64,000 nucleotides of DNA from Roseomonas sp. KE0001 (lineage in GTDB: Bacteria; Pseudomonadota; Alphaproteobacteria; Acetobacterales; Acetobacteraceae): positions 1 to 64,000 of the forward strand of contig NZ_RCVQ01000007.1 in the NCBI RefSeq assembly GCF_016107285.1. Direction: 5' to 3'. Shown here piece after piece: positions 17,888 through 26,329 of this stretch. Position 1 is the first letter of the stretch. Each line of letters starts with the position of its first letter. The translations under genes and the position numbers were made by a program. The notes under the pieces are model-generated. The model saw only the letters and a list, made by a program, of their open reading frames with translations, did not search any database and was not told where the DNA came from.

Positions 17888-18225
17888 ATGAAAGCGGAGA
17901 AGATGCTGCCGCCGTCGCGGGATTCCGCGATACGCAACTCTCGCGTTGCAGGAGGCCCTTCGCCGCCTCCCGAAGAATGCTGGTGCAGACTTCAATTTCT
18001 TCGTTTGCTGCTCATCATTCCCGCCACGACCACGTGGCGCCGGTTGTGACTCCCCTCTCATCACCATCATGTCCCGACGACCGTGGCGCGATGGCGTGGC
18101 CAAGATCGCTGTGGTGTTCCGCTACCTCACTGGCGGCGTTAGAAGAACTTCATCAGGCTCCGGGCGCCCCGCCGGAAACCTTGAGCGCGGAATGGTGCTG
18201 ATCGGTGACAAGGAGAGGTCTTCCC

Positions 18226-18999
18226 ATGCGGCACCCATTCTCGAGGCCGCGGCAGGCGGCGCTGCGACGGGCCCTGCGGGCAGGCGCCCTTCTGCTCCCG
18301 TTCGTCCTTCTCGCCGCCTGCGACGATCCCAAGCCGACCCAGCAGCAGGGCTTCGCCTCCGAGGCCCGCGCGCTGTCTGAGGAGCGGCTGCGCGCCCGGG
18401 CAAAGGGGCCCGGGGCCAGCTTCCGCGCCGTGCAGGTCTATCCGCAGGCCAGCTCCGGCGCGGTCGCCGTCTGCGGCCAGATGAACCTGACCGGCGCCAC
18501 CGAGGAGGCCTTCATTCCTTTCGTCTCTGTCGTTACGCCGGCGGCCGAGGCGGGCGCGACGCCTCAGATCGAGCAGTTCCTGGCCGCCAGCACGGTGGAA
18601 GCCACCCGGACCTATATCGAGATGCTCGATCGCTGCCGCGAGAACGGTGGCCCATCGCCGGGCGGCCGTCCCGGCGCGCAGCCCCTGCCCCCCGTGCCCG
18701 GAAGCTTTCCGAGCCACACCCCAGCCCCGCCCACCCCACTGGCGCCCCAATCGACGCCCCCGTCAGCATCCGCCCCTCCCGCGCCCGGCCCTGCCGCGGC
18801 CACCCCGGCGGAGGGCAGCGCCTTGGCGCGGCAGAACGCCAATCTCCGCGCCAGCCCCCTGGGCGGGGGCGAGGTGCTGCGCGTAGTGCCGCGCGGCACC
18901 GGCCTGACGATTTTCGGACGCGCGCCGGGCGGATGGTACCAGGTCGGCACGGGGCAGCCCGAGGGCTGGGTCCACGGCAGCATGCTGCAGGTTCAGTAA
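18226..18999 (+). CDS. lipoprotein with C-terminal bacterial SH3 domain
   Basis: This encodes about 257 residues from ATG 18226, chosen because AAGGAGAGG lies upstream; an in-frame upstream GTG would place that site inside the gene. The N-terminus is a lipoprotein signal (LLLPFVLLAACDD). The middle has a segment with a single conserved-looking Cys (AVAVCGQMNLTG), then a long Pro/Ala-rich linker. The last 60 residues form an SH3_3-type domain (NANLRASPLGGGEVLRVVPR, then GWYQVGTGQPEGWVHGSML). The role is probably at the cell wall. The CGQ segment recurs in the lipoprotein at 25779-26180. Confidence 0.75.
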   Translation: MRHPFSRPRQAALRRALRAGALLLPFVLLAACDDPKPTQQQGFASEARALSEERLRARAKGPGASFRAVQVYPQASSGAVAVCGQMNLTGATEEAFIPFVSVVTPAAEAGATPQIEQFLAASTVEATRTYIEMLDRCRENGGPSPGGRPGAQPLPPVPGSFPSHTPAPPTPLAPQSTPPSASAPPAPGPAAATPAEGSALARQNANLRASPLGGGEVLRVVPRGTGLTIFGRAPGGWYQVGTGQPEGWVHGSMLQVQ

Positions 19000-19027
19000 A
19001 GCCGGCGCGGCGGCCCTTCCGGCGGGC

Positions 19028-19669
19028 TCAGGGCTCCAGGAGCCGCAGCACCGCCGCGATATGCGACGCGCGCTGCGCCCTGACCTCGGCCTCGGCGGGG
19101 CGGCCGAGGATCATGTCCCAGATCCCCCCCAGGAACAGCGGCGCCAGCAGCACATGCGCCAGGCCGGAATCCGTCGCCACGCCGGCGCGGAACTCGCCCG
19201 CCGCCTCGCCTTCCCGCAACACCGCCTGAAGCAGGCTGATGGCGGGATCGAGGATCTCGGCGCGGTAGGAGGCCGCGAGCTCGGGAAAGGCGCCGGATTC
19301 GCCCACCATCAGCTTCAGCAGGATGCGGTCGCGCCGGTCGTCGCGCAGCCTGTCCTCGTAGGCGAAGCGAAACATCTCGACGAGCTGCGCGCGGCACGAG
19401 CCGGAGAAGGTCAGGCGCAGCCGTGCCAACTCCTCGAGGGTGGAGCGGGCGCAGGAGCCGATGGCGGCCCGGAAGAGGTCCGCCTTTCCGCCGGGATGAT
19501 AGTGGTAGAGCAGGCCCTTGGTCACCGCGGCGCGGCGCGCCACCGCCGCCATCCGCGCGCCGGCATAGCCGCGCTCGGCGAATTCCTCCACGGCCGCGGC
19601 GAGGATCTGGGCCTGCCGTTCCTCGACGGGCAGGCGGCTGCGGGCGGGGCGCTCGGCGGGCGGGGGCAT
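19028..19669 (-). CDS. TetR-family repressor of the second RND pump
   Basis: This 213-residue TetR regulator has its helix-turn-helix in residues about 20-65 (RQAQILAAAVEEFAERGYAG and KGLLYHYHPGGKADLF). It is divergent from an RND adaptor gene, and the short gap contains a 9-bp-armed palindrome centred about 26 bp upstream of its start, so auto-repression and pump repression are likely. The C-terminal ligand domain is not specific enough to predict an inducer. Confidence 0.9.
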   Translation of the reverse strand: MPPPAERPARSRLPVEERQAQILAAAVEEFAERGYAGARMAAVARRAAVTKGLLYHYHPGGKADLFRAAIGSCARSTLEELARLRLTFSGSCRAQLVEMFRFAYEDRLRDDRRDRILLKLMVGESGAFPELAASYRAEILDPAISLLQAVLREGEAAGEFRAGVATDSGLAHVLLAPLFLGGIWDMILGRPAEAEVRAQRASHIAAVLRLLEP

Positions 19670-19684
19670 GATGGGCTGATAGCA

Positions 19685-19706
19685 CTATTGACCAATCGGT
19701 CAATAG
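19685..19706. promoter_or_regulatory. TetR operator, perfect 9-bp arms
   Basis: CTATTGACC (19685-19693) and GGTCAATAG (19698-19706) form a perfect inverted repeat around AATC. The TTGACC/GGTCAA core resembles TetR/AcrR-family sites with ATTGACCAATCGGTCAAT-like symmetry. It sits in the gap between the tetR gene and the adaptor gene. Confidence 0.75.
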
Positions 19707-19746
19707 CCGGGATGATGCGGCCCGCGGACCCTCTCGCAGGTTGAGC

Positions 19747-20916
19747 ATGCTCGAAACTTCTCCCGCCGCCACGACGCGCCGTGCCGGCCCGCCGGCCCCC
19801 GTGCGATGGCGCCGCAGGTGGCTGCCCGGACTGCTCCTGCTGCTCGCCGCCGCCGCGGCGGGCTGGTACCTGCTGCGGCCCGCCGCCGGCCCTCCCCCTG
19901 CTCCTCCCCTCGCCTCGCCCCCGCTCACCGCCGCGCCGCCCCCCGTGCTGACCGTGGCGACGGCCCCGGTGACCCTCCGGCCGATGGAGCGCCTGGTCGT
20001 CGGCGATGGCTCCGTCGTCCCCTGGCAGGAGCTGGTGCTGGGGGCGGAGGCCGGCGGCCTCCGGGTCGAGGCCGTGCTGGTGGAGGAAGGCGATGCGGTC
20101 CGCGCCGGCCAGGTGCTGGCACGCATGGACGACCGGCTGCCGGCCGCCCAGCTCGGTCAGGCCGAGGCCGGCGTCGCCGAGGCCGAGGCGGCGCTCGACA
20201 TCGCGCGGGCCGACCTGCGCCGTGCCGAGGAGCTGGCGCGCAGCCAGAACACGCCGCGCCAGGTGCTGGACCAGCGCCGGGCGGCCGCCCGCCAGGCCGA
20301 GGCCCGCCTCGCCGCCGCCCGGGCGAGCCGGGAGGAGCTGGCGGCGCGGCTGGCGCAGGCACGCCTCCTCGCCCCGGCCGATGGCATCGTCCTGCGCCGC
20401 GCCGTGCTGCCGGGCACCGTGCTCACCGCCGGCCAGGAGATGTTCCGCCTGCTGCGCGAGGGCCGGCTGGAGCTGGACGCGCGGGTGCCGGAGCTGGATC
20501 TCTCGCAGGTCCGTCCCGGCCAGGCCGTCCGTATCCGCCATGGCGAGCGCCTCGTCGAGGGCAGGGTCCGGACCGTGGCGCCCGGCGTCGCGCCGGAGAG
20601 CCGGCTCGGCACCGTGCATGTCGCCCTGGGCCCGGATGCGGGGCTGCGGCCGGGCATGTTCGCCCGCGCCGAGATCCGGGCGGGGGCGCGGGACTGGCCG
20701 GCGGTGCCGCACGAGGCCGTGGTGTTCCGCGATGGCGGGCCGGTCGCCTTCGTGCTGGAAGGCGAGCAGGTCCGGCTGCGCCGCCTCGCCACCGGCCCGC
20801 GGGACGGGGGATGGATCGCCGTGGAAAGCGGCCTGGCCGCGGGCGAGCGCGTCGTCGTGCGCGGCGCCGGCTTCCTCGCCGATGGCGACCGCGTGCGCAG
20901 CGCCGGGACGGACTGA
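19747..20916 (+). CDS. RND efflux periplasmic adaptor (second system)
   Basis: This encodes about 389 residues from ATG 19747; a TTG six bases earlier is a less likely start. An N-terminal membrane anchor (WLPGLLLLLAAAAAGWYLL) replaces a cleavable signal. The lipoyl half (AGGLRVEAVLVEEGDAVRAG), an Ala/Arg-rich coiled-coil hairpin (residues about 135-205), the returning lipoyl half (ARLLAPADGIVLRRAVLPG) and a beta-barrel domain follow. The permease starts 3 bp after its stop. The long Pro/Ala stretch after the anchor is probably a flexible spacer. Confidence 0.92.
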   Translation: MLETSPAATTRRAGPPAPVRWRRRWLPGLLLLLAAAAAGWYLLRPAAGPPPAPPLASPPLTAAPPPVLTVATAPVTLRPMERLVVGDGSVVPWQELVLGAEAGGLRVEAVLVEEGDAVRAGQVLARMDDRLPAAQLGQAEAGVAEAEAALDIARADLRRAEELARSQNTPRQVLDQRRAAARQAEARLAAARASREELAARLAQARLLAPADGIVLRRAVLPGTVLTAGQEMFRLLREGRLELDARVPELDLSQVRPGQAVRIRHGERLVEGRVRTVAPGVAPESRLGTVHVALGPDAGLRPGMFARAEIRAGARDWPAVPHEAVVFRDGGPVAFVLEGEQVRLRRLATGPRDGGWIAVESGLAAGERVVVRGAGFLADGDRVRSAGTD

Positions 20917-20919
20917 GCC

Positions 20920-23900
20920 ATGCCCCGCTCCCCGCAGGACCCCGGCCACCGCAACATCTCGGCCTGGGCGATCCGCAATCCGGTGGCCACGGCCGTTCTC
21001 TTCCTGCTGCTCACCATCGCCGGGCTCGCCAGCTATCCGCTGCTGCGGATCAACAACACGCCCGATCTCGACCTGCCGGTGGTGATCGTCACCGTCGCGC
21101 AGCCGGGCGCGGCGCCCAGCGAGCTGGAGACCCAGGTGACGCGCCGGGTGGAGGACGCCATCGCCGGCCTCGGCGATGTGCGGCACATCATCTCCACCGT
21201 CGTCGACGGCGCCTCCACGACCGCCGTGGAATTCGCCCTCGGCAAGAACATCGACCGCGCCACCAACGACGTGCGCGACCGCATCGCCCGCATCCGCGCC
21301 GACCTGCCGGCGGAGATCCGCGATCCCGTCATCTCGCGCCTGGAAGCGACCGGCGGCGCCATCCTGACCTACACGGTCGCCGCGCCGCAGATGTCGCCGG
21401 CGGCGCTGAGCTGGTTCGTCGAGGACGTCGTCGCGAAGTCGCTGCTCTCGGTGCGCGGCGTGGCCGAGATCAACCGCGTCGGCGGCGTCGAGCGCGAGAT
21501 CCGCGTCGCGCTGCGGCCGGACCGCATGCTGGCGCTCGGCATCACGGCGGCGCAGGTGAACGAGCAGCTGCGCGCGCTCAACCTCGACCTGCCCGGCGGG
21601 CGCGGCACGCTGGGCGGCGAGGAACAGACGATCCGCACGCTCGGCGCGGCGCAGAGCGTCGAGGCCCTGCGGGCGCGCAGCATCGTGCTGCCGAACGGCC
21701 GCGCCGCCCGGCTGGAGGAGCTGGCGGTGGTCAGTGACGGCACCGCCGAGGTGCGCACGGCCGCCCGCCTCGACGGCCGGCCGGTGATCGCCTTCGAGGT
21801 GGTGCGCACGCGCGGCTCCTCGGAGGTCGCGGTGGCCGAGCAGGTGGCGGCGCGGGTGGCGGAGCTGGAGGCCGCCCATCCCGGCGTCGCCATGACACGC
21901 GTCGCCTCCACGGTCGAGTTCGTCCTGGCCGGCTATCACGCGGCGCTGGAGGCGCTGGCGGTGGGCGCGCTGCTCGCCATGCTGGTGGTCTGGGTCTTCC
22001 TGCGCGACTGGCGCGCCACCTGGATCGCCGCCATCGCCATGCCGCTCTCGCTGATCCCGACCTTCGCGGTGATGTGGGCGGCGGGCTTCTCGCTCAACAA
22101 CGTCACCCTGCTCGGCCTGACGCTGGTGGTCGGCGTGCTGGTGGATGACGCCATCGTCGAGATCGAGAACATCGTGCGCCATCTGCGCGCGCATCCCGGG
22201 CGCGGCGTGATGCGCGCGGCCTTCGACGCCTCGGACGAGATCGGCCTCGCCGTCATCGCCACCACCGCCACCATCCTGGCGGTCTTCGTGCCGGTGGCCT
22301 TCATGCCCGGCATCCCGGGGCAGTTCTTCCGCGAGTTCGGCCTCACCGTCGCCGCCGCCGTCGCCTTCTCCCTGGTGGTGGCGCGGCTGCTCACGCCGCT
22401 GCTCGGCGCCTACTTCCTGAGCGAGCGGCCCTCCGGCCAGGCCCAGGCCGAGGATGCCCAGGGAGATGCCCAAGGGGATGCCCATGGGGATGCCCGAGGG
22501 GATGCCCAGGGCCCGTTCGGCCGGCGCTACATGGCGCTGCTGCTCTGGTGCCTGCGGCATCGGCTGGTGACGGTGCTGGCCGGCATCGGCTTCCTCGCCG
22601 TCTCGCTGGCCCTGCTGCCCCTCATCCCGCAGGACTTCGTGCCCGGTGCCGATCGCAGCCGCTCCTCCATCGCCATCGAGCTGCCGCCCGGCGCGACGCT
22701 GGCCGAGACCGACGCGGTCGTGCGGGAGGCGACCGCGCTGCTACGGGCGCGGCCGGAAGTCCGCACGGTCTTCGCCTCGCTCGGCACCGTCAGCAGCGGC
22801 GAGGGCGTCATCGGCACCAGCACCCATGCCGGCGACCCCCGCCAGGCCAACCTCACCGTCGGGCTGGTGCCGCCCGGGCAGCGCCGCCTGACGCAGCAGC
22901 AGTTCGAGACCGCGATGCGCCCCCTGCTGGAGGGCCTGCCGGGCGCGCGGGTCCGCTTCGGCGCCGACGGGCAGAGCGGCTCGCGCCTGCAGGTCACGCT
23001 GGTCGGCGAGGATGCGGCGGCGCTGGACGCCACGGCACGGCGGCTGGAGGCCGAGATGCGCGGCCTGCCGCAGCTCTCCGGCGCGCGCTCCACCGCCAGC
23101 CTGGCGCGGCCGGAACTGCAGATCCTGCCGATCGAGGGGCGGCTCGCCGATGCCGGCGTCTCGGTCGCGGCCCTGGCCGCCACGGCGCGCATCGCGACGA
23201 CCGGAGACATCGACCAGAACCTGGCGCGCTTCAACCTGCCCGAGCGGCAGATCCCGATCCGCGTCATGCTGGACGAGCCGGCGCGCGGCGAGCTGGAGCG
23301 GCTGCGCGCGCTGCGGGTCGAAGGGCGCGGCGGCATGACCGTGCCGCTCGGCGCCGTGGCCGAGATCCGCCACGGGGCGGGGCCGGCCCAGATCGACCGC
23401 CTCGACCGCGTGCGCAAGGTCACGGTGGAGGCGGAGCTCGGCGGCCTGCCGCTCGGCGCCGCCAACGCGCTGGTCGATGCGCTGCCGGTGATGCGGGACC
23501 TGCCGCCCGGCGTGCGTCGCCAGGCGGTGGGCGACAGCGAGGTGATGCGCGAGCTGTTCGAGGGCTTCGCCTATGCCCTCGGCGCCGGCGTGCTGATGGT
23601 CTATCTGGTGCTGGTGCTGCTCTTCGGCGGCTTCCTGCAGCCGGCGACGATCATGTCGGCCCTGCCGCTCTCCCTCGGTGGCGCGCTGCTCGCCCTGCTC
23701 CTGGCGCAGAAGTCGCTCGGCGTCTCGGCGGTGATCGGCGTGCTGATGCTGATGGGCATCGTCGCCAAGAACTCCATCCTGCTGGTGGAATACGCCGTCC
23801 TGGCGCGGCGGGAGCGCGGCCTCGGGCGTGACGCGGCGATCGTCGAGGCGGCGCGCAAGCGGGCACGGCCGATCGTCATGACCACCATCGCCATGTGCGC

Positions 23901-24144
23901 CGGCATGGCGCATATCGCCAGCGGCATCGGCGCCGACAACGAGTTCCGCGCGCCGATGGCGCTGGTGGTGATCGGCGGGCTGCTCACCTCGACCCTGCTG
24001 AGCCTGGTCTTCGTGCCGGTGGCCTATTCCTACATGGACGGGCTGGAGCGGCGGCTCGCCGGATGGCTGGGGCGCGGCCTGCTGGCGGAACGCGCGCAGG
24101 CCGGGCGCGGCGCCGCGCCGCCCGGGGCCGCCCCGGAGGCCTGA
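20920..24144 (+). CDS. RND efflux permease (second system)
   Basis: This is a 1074-residue inner-membrane RND transporter. The first helix (NPVATAVLFLLLTIAGLASY) and porter domain (LPVVIVTVAQPGAAPSELET) are intact, and the proton-relay pair is Asp409-Asp410 (VLVDDAIVEIENIV). The second half has the matching MGIVAKNSILLVEYAV motif. Between the halves, at about residues 512-531, lies an insert of five GDAx units encoded by a 12-bp minisatellite (22453-22512), which I take to be a lineage-specific expansion in a cytoplasmic loop. Multidrug export is inferred from family and TetR control. Confidence 0.94.
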   Translation: MPRSPQDPGHRNISAWAIRNPVATAVLFLLLTIAGLASYPLLRINNTPDLDLPVVIVTVAQPGAAPSELETQVTRRVEDAIAGLGDVRHIISTVVDGASTTAVEFALGKNIDRATNDVRDRIARIRADLPAEIRDPVISRLEATGGAILTYTVAAPQMSPAALSWFVEDVVAKSLLSVRGVAEINRVGGVEREIRVALRPDRMLALGITAAQVNEQLRALNLDLPGGRGTLGGEEQTIRTLGAAQSVEALRARSIVLPNGRAARLEELAVVSDGTAEVRTAARLDGRPVIAFEVVRTRGSSEVAVAEQVAARVAELEAAHPGVAMTRVASTVEFVLAGYHAALEALAVGALLAMLVVWVFLRDWRATWIAAIAMPLSLIPTFAVMWAAGFSLNNVTLLGLTLVVGVLVDDAIVEIENIVRHLRAHPGRGVMRAAFDASDEIGLAVIATTATILAVFVPVAFMPGIPGQFFREFGLTVAAAVAFSLVVARLLTPLLGAYFLSERPSGQAQAEDAQGDAQGDAHGDARGDAQGPFGRRYMALLLWCLRHRLVTVLAGIGFLAVSLALLPLIPQDFVPGADRSRSSIAIELPPGATLAETDAVVREATALLRARPEVRTVFASLGTVSSGEGVIGTSTHAGDPRQANLTVGLVPPGQRRLTQQQFETAMRPLLEGLPGARVRFGADGQSGSRLQVTLVGEDAAALDATARRLEAEMRGLPQLSGARSTASLARPELQILPIEGRLADAGVSVAALAATARIATTGDIDQNLARFNLPERQIPIRVMLDEPARGELERLRALRVEGRGGMTVPLGAVAEIRHGAGPAQIDRLDRVRKVTVEAELGGLPLGAANALVDALPVMRDLPPGVRRQAVGDSEVMRELFEGFAYALGAGVLMVYLVLVLLFGGFLQPATIMSALPLSLGGALLALLLAQKSLGVSAVIGVLMLMGIVAKNSILLVEYAVLARRERGLGRDAAIVEAARKRARPIVMTTIAMCAGMAHIASGIGADNEFRAPMALVVIGGLLTSTLLSLVFVPVAYSYMDGLERRLAGWLGRGLLAERAQAGRGAAPPGAAPEA
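22453..22512 (+). repeat. 12-bp in-frame minisatellite, five copies
   Basis: Units beginning GATGCC start at 22453, 22465, 22477, 22489 and 22501 and encode DAQG, DAQG, DAHG, DARG and DAQG. They lie within the RND permease gene. The period is a multiple of three, so copy-number change keeps the frame. Confidence 0.9.
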
Positions 24145-24145
24145 C

Positions 24146-24170
24146 GCCTCTCTCCCGGATGGGAGGAGGC
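24146..24170. terminator. hairpin between convergent operons
   Basis: GCCTCTCTCCC (24146-24156) pairs with GGGAGGAGGC (24161-24170), with one bulged T, around GGAT. It begins just after the permease stop and before the convergent dgoA stop. There is no strong T-tract, so its efficiency is uncertain. Confidence 0.5.
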
Positions 24171-24179
24171 CGGCGCCGC

Positions 24180-24794
24180 TCAGCCCCGCAGCGCCGCCAC
24201 GAAGGCCACGGCCCGCGCCGCCACCTGCTCCGGCGCGTCGCCCGGCCTGTAGAGCGCCGAGCCGAGCCCGAAGCCGGCGGCGCCCGCCTCCAGGAAGGGC
24301 GCCATCCCTTCCGGCGTGATGCCGCCCACGGGCAGGAAGGCGGTCCTGGCCGGGAAGACGCTGCGCCAGGCCTTGAGCACGGCGGGGCCCAGCGCCTCGG
24401 CGGGGAACAGCTTCAGCGCGTCGGCACCGTTCGCCAGGGCGGCGAAGCCCTCGGTCGGGGTCGCGACGCCGGGGGCGCAGAACAGGCCGGCCTGCTTCGC
24501 CGCGCGCACCACGGCGGGATCGCCGTGCGGCATGACGATCAGCCGCCCGCCCGCCGCGGCGACCTCGGCCACGGCGGTGGGACTGGTCACCGTGCCGGCC
24601 CCGATCAGGGCCCGGTCGCCGAAGGCCTCCTGCAGCCGGCGGATGCTCTCCAGCGGCCGGGGCGAGTTCAGCGGCACCTCGATGATGGCGAATCCCGCCC
24701 GCACCAACGCCTCGCCGACCGGGACCGCCTCCTCCGGCCGCAGGCCGCGCAGGATGGCGATCAGGGGCAGGCGTTCGAGATGACTGCGGAACAT
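24180..24794 (-). CDS. dgoA: 2-dehydro-3-deoxy-6-phosphogalactonate aldolase
   Basis: This 204-residue class I aldolase cleaves KDPGal to pyruvate and glyceraldehyde 3-phosphate in the De Ley-Doudoroff galactose/galactonate route. IAILRGLRPEEAVPVGEAL and IIEVPLNSP (probable catalytic Glu) are followed by GAGTVTSP, the MPHGDPAVVRAAK loop and the Schiff-base Lys in ADALKLFPAEALG. The MPH and PLNSP forms are typical of KDPGal rather than KDPG aldolases. It begins 10 bp after dgoK, so the two form an operon. Confidence 0.92.
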   Translation of the reverse strand: MFRSHLERLPLIAILRGLRPEEAVPVGEALVRAGFAIIEVPLNSPRPLESIRRLQEAFGDRALIGAGTVTSPTAVAEVAAAGGRLIVMPHGDPAVVRAAKQAGLFCAPGVATPTEGFAALANGADALKLFPAEALGPAVLKAWRSVFPARTAFLPVGGITPEGMAPFLEAGAAGFGLGSALYRPGDAPEQVAARAVAFVAALRG

Positions 24795-24804
24795 GGCTCC
24801 CTCC

Positions 24805-25755
24805 TCAGCGGGTCAGCAGGCCGGCGGCGCGGGCGACGCGCAGCAGGCCGGCGATGGTGGCACCCTCCAGCCAGCGTGGCTCCGCCGACCCGAACAGGGC
24901 GAGCGCGCGCCGGTAGCGCGCGCAGAGCGCATCCTCGCCGATCAACGTGATCCGGGGCAGTGCGCCGCCGGCGAGGCCGCAACGCAGCTCCTCGCCGATC
25001 AGCAGGCCGGAGAGATAGTCCAGGCTTTCGGCGGCGCCGAGGCGTTCCGCCAGGACCAGCGCACGGGCCGAGAAGAGCAGCGGCGCCAGCCCCTCGCCCC
25101 CCTCCCGCACCGCGGCCACGCCACGGTCGAAGGCGCGGGCGGCCTCCTCGGGCGCCGCCGCCGCGGCGCCCTGGGCCGGGCGGCCCAGGATGGAATGGCC
25201 CCGCAGCACCGAGAACAGCTCGCCGGTCATGAAGGTGCGGAAGGAGCGGATGCGCCCGTCCTCCACCCTCACCCACTTGCTGTGCGTGCCGGGCAGGACC
25301 AGCAGGGCGGAGGCGGCCATCTCGGGATGCAGCGCCAGCGCCCCCGCCACCTGGGTCTCCTCCCCGCGCATGACGTCCGGCAGGGCGTCGAAGCGGGCGA
25401 CGCCGGGGATCACATGCAGCGCGCCGCCTCCGGCCAGCGGCACGCGGGTCAGGGCGCCTGCCAGATCCTCCGGCCCCGCGGGGCATTCGCGATAGGGCGC
25501 CTCGCGCCAGCCCTGGGCGCTGCCCACCATGCCGGCGGCGAGGGCGGGAAGCTCCGGATGGTCGGCCCGCCAGTCGCCCGCGATCGCCGCGAAGGCCGCC
25601 GGGAAGCCGCCCTCCGGCAACTGCATGATGCCGTGCGGCGCGGCGCGCGTGGCCAGCACCCCGCCCCCGGCATCGAGCAGCCAGGCGCGCAACGCGGTGG
25701 TGCCCCAGTCGAGGCCGATCAACGCCGCCCCGGCCCGGGCCTCGGTTCCAGCCAT
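24805..25755 (-). CDS. dgoK: 2-dehydro-3-deoxygalactonokinase
   Basis: This encodes about 316 residues from ATG 25755, which has GGGGAGGGG upstream. It phosphorylates 2-keto-3-deoxygalactonate at the 6-position for DgoA. The sugar-kinase start ALIGLDWGTTALRAWLLD, GMVGSAQGWREAPY and LPGTHSKWVRVEDGRI with FMTGELFSVL are characteristic DgoK segments. No galactonate dehydratase or transporter is adjacent, so the upper pathway must be elsewhere. Confidence 0.93.
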   Translation of the reverse strand: MAGTEARAGAALIGLDWGTTALRAWLLDAGGGVLATRAAPHGIMQLPEGGFPAAFAAIAGDWRADHPELPALAAGMVGSAQGWREAPYRECPAGPEDLAGALTRVPLAGGGALHVIPGVARFDALPDVMRGEETQVAGALALHPEMAASALLVLPGTHSKWVRVEDGRIRSFRTFMTGELFSVLRGHSILGRPAQGAAAAAPEEAARAFDRGVAAVREGGEGLAPLLFSARALVLAERLGAAESLDYLSGLLIGEELRCGLAGGALPRITLIGEDALCARYRRALALFGSAEPRWLEGATIAGLLRVARAAGLLTR

Positions 25756-25778
25756 GGCGCCCCTCCCCTGCGCCCGCC

Positions 25779-26180
25779 TCAAGGGCGGGACGGCTCCGTC
25801 TTGCAACGCTCGAAGACGTAGAGCAGGCCGTGATCGCGCGCCAGGGCCGGCTCGGCGCGGAGGCCGGCGCCGCTGATGGTCAGGGGGGCGTGGAAGCCCT
25901 GGAAGCCAGCACGGCCGGACCGTCCGGCGCCGGCCTCGAGCTGGCCGCACAGGGCGCGATTCCCGTCCCGGTCCTCCACCACCCTCAGATGCCGGAAACG
26001 GACGGTCCCGGGCAGTCGCGCCGCGACGGCCTTCTGGTAGCGCCGGATCTCCTCCGGCGCCACGGTGACCCGGGACAGACGGGGCGCGGGCGCGGGCGCG
26101 GGCGGCGGCGGCTCCGGCGGCGCGGCGCAGGCGGACAGCAGTGCCAGGAGGGCCAGGAAGCGGGCCCGCCGCAGCATCAT
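25779..26180 (-). CDS. small lipoprotein with CGQ segment
   Basis: This 133-residue predicted lipoprotein (LALLALLSACAAPP, lipobox LSAC) has a Pro/Ala linker after the signal. The folded part contains TVRFRHLRVVEDRDGNRALC followed by GQLEAG and AGFQGFHAPLTI. The arrangement of an FR.xxV strand, an ALCGQ turn and a G-FxxF strand resembles part of the SH3 lipoprotein at 18226-18999, suggesting a shared unnamed domain. It is 23 bp upstream of dgoK on the same strand, though a functional link is doubtful. Function is unknown. Confidence 0.6.
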   Translation of the reverse strand: MMLRRARFLALLALLSACAAPPEPPPPAPAPAPRLSRVTVAPEEIRRYQKAVAARLPGTVRFRHLRVVEDRDGNRALCGQLEAGAGRSGRAGFQGFHAPLTISGAGLRAEPALARDHGLLYVFERCKTEPSRP

Positions 26181-26329
26181 TCAGCCCGCATCCGGCGTTC
26201 GCGGAACCGGGATGAAGGGACAGTGCGGGGCATGTCGGTCGATCCAGGCCAGGAGGGCTGAGGCCGGCCTATGCCGGCCCTCGCTGTTCTATAGGACGTT
26301 CCGCGCACGGGTGAGAAGGGTGATGCCGG

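Larger units (their letters stand above)
17302..18225. other. 924-bp noncoding, AT-richer intergenic region
   Basis: No open frame here shows the third-position GC bias of neighbouring genes, so I call no protein. The region is noticeably less GC-rich, especially 17600-17900. It contains two strong inverted repeats (17605-17624 and 17851-17887) and the promoters of the glycosidase (leftward) and the SH3 lipoprotein (rightward). A small RNA or the remains of transferred DNA are possible. Confidence 0.5.

Noticed and set aside
17735-18103. Possible 122-codon minus-strand gene in the long gap
   Set aside because: No Shine-Dalgarno, no GC bias at third positions, and no recognisable sequence.
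19522-22560. 1012-codon open frame on the minus strand
   Set aside because: It is antisense to the RND adaptor and permease genes. Its translation is His/Arg/Asp-rich low complexity typical of shadow frames in GC-rich DNA.
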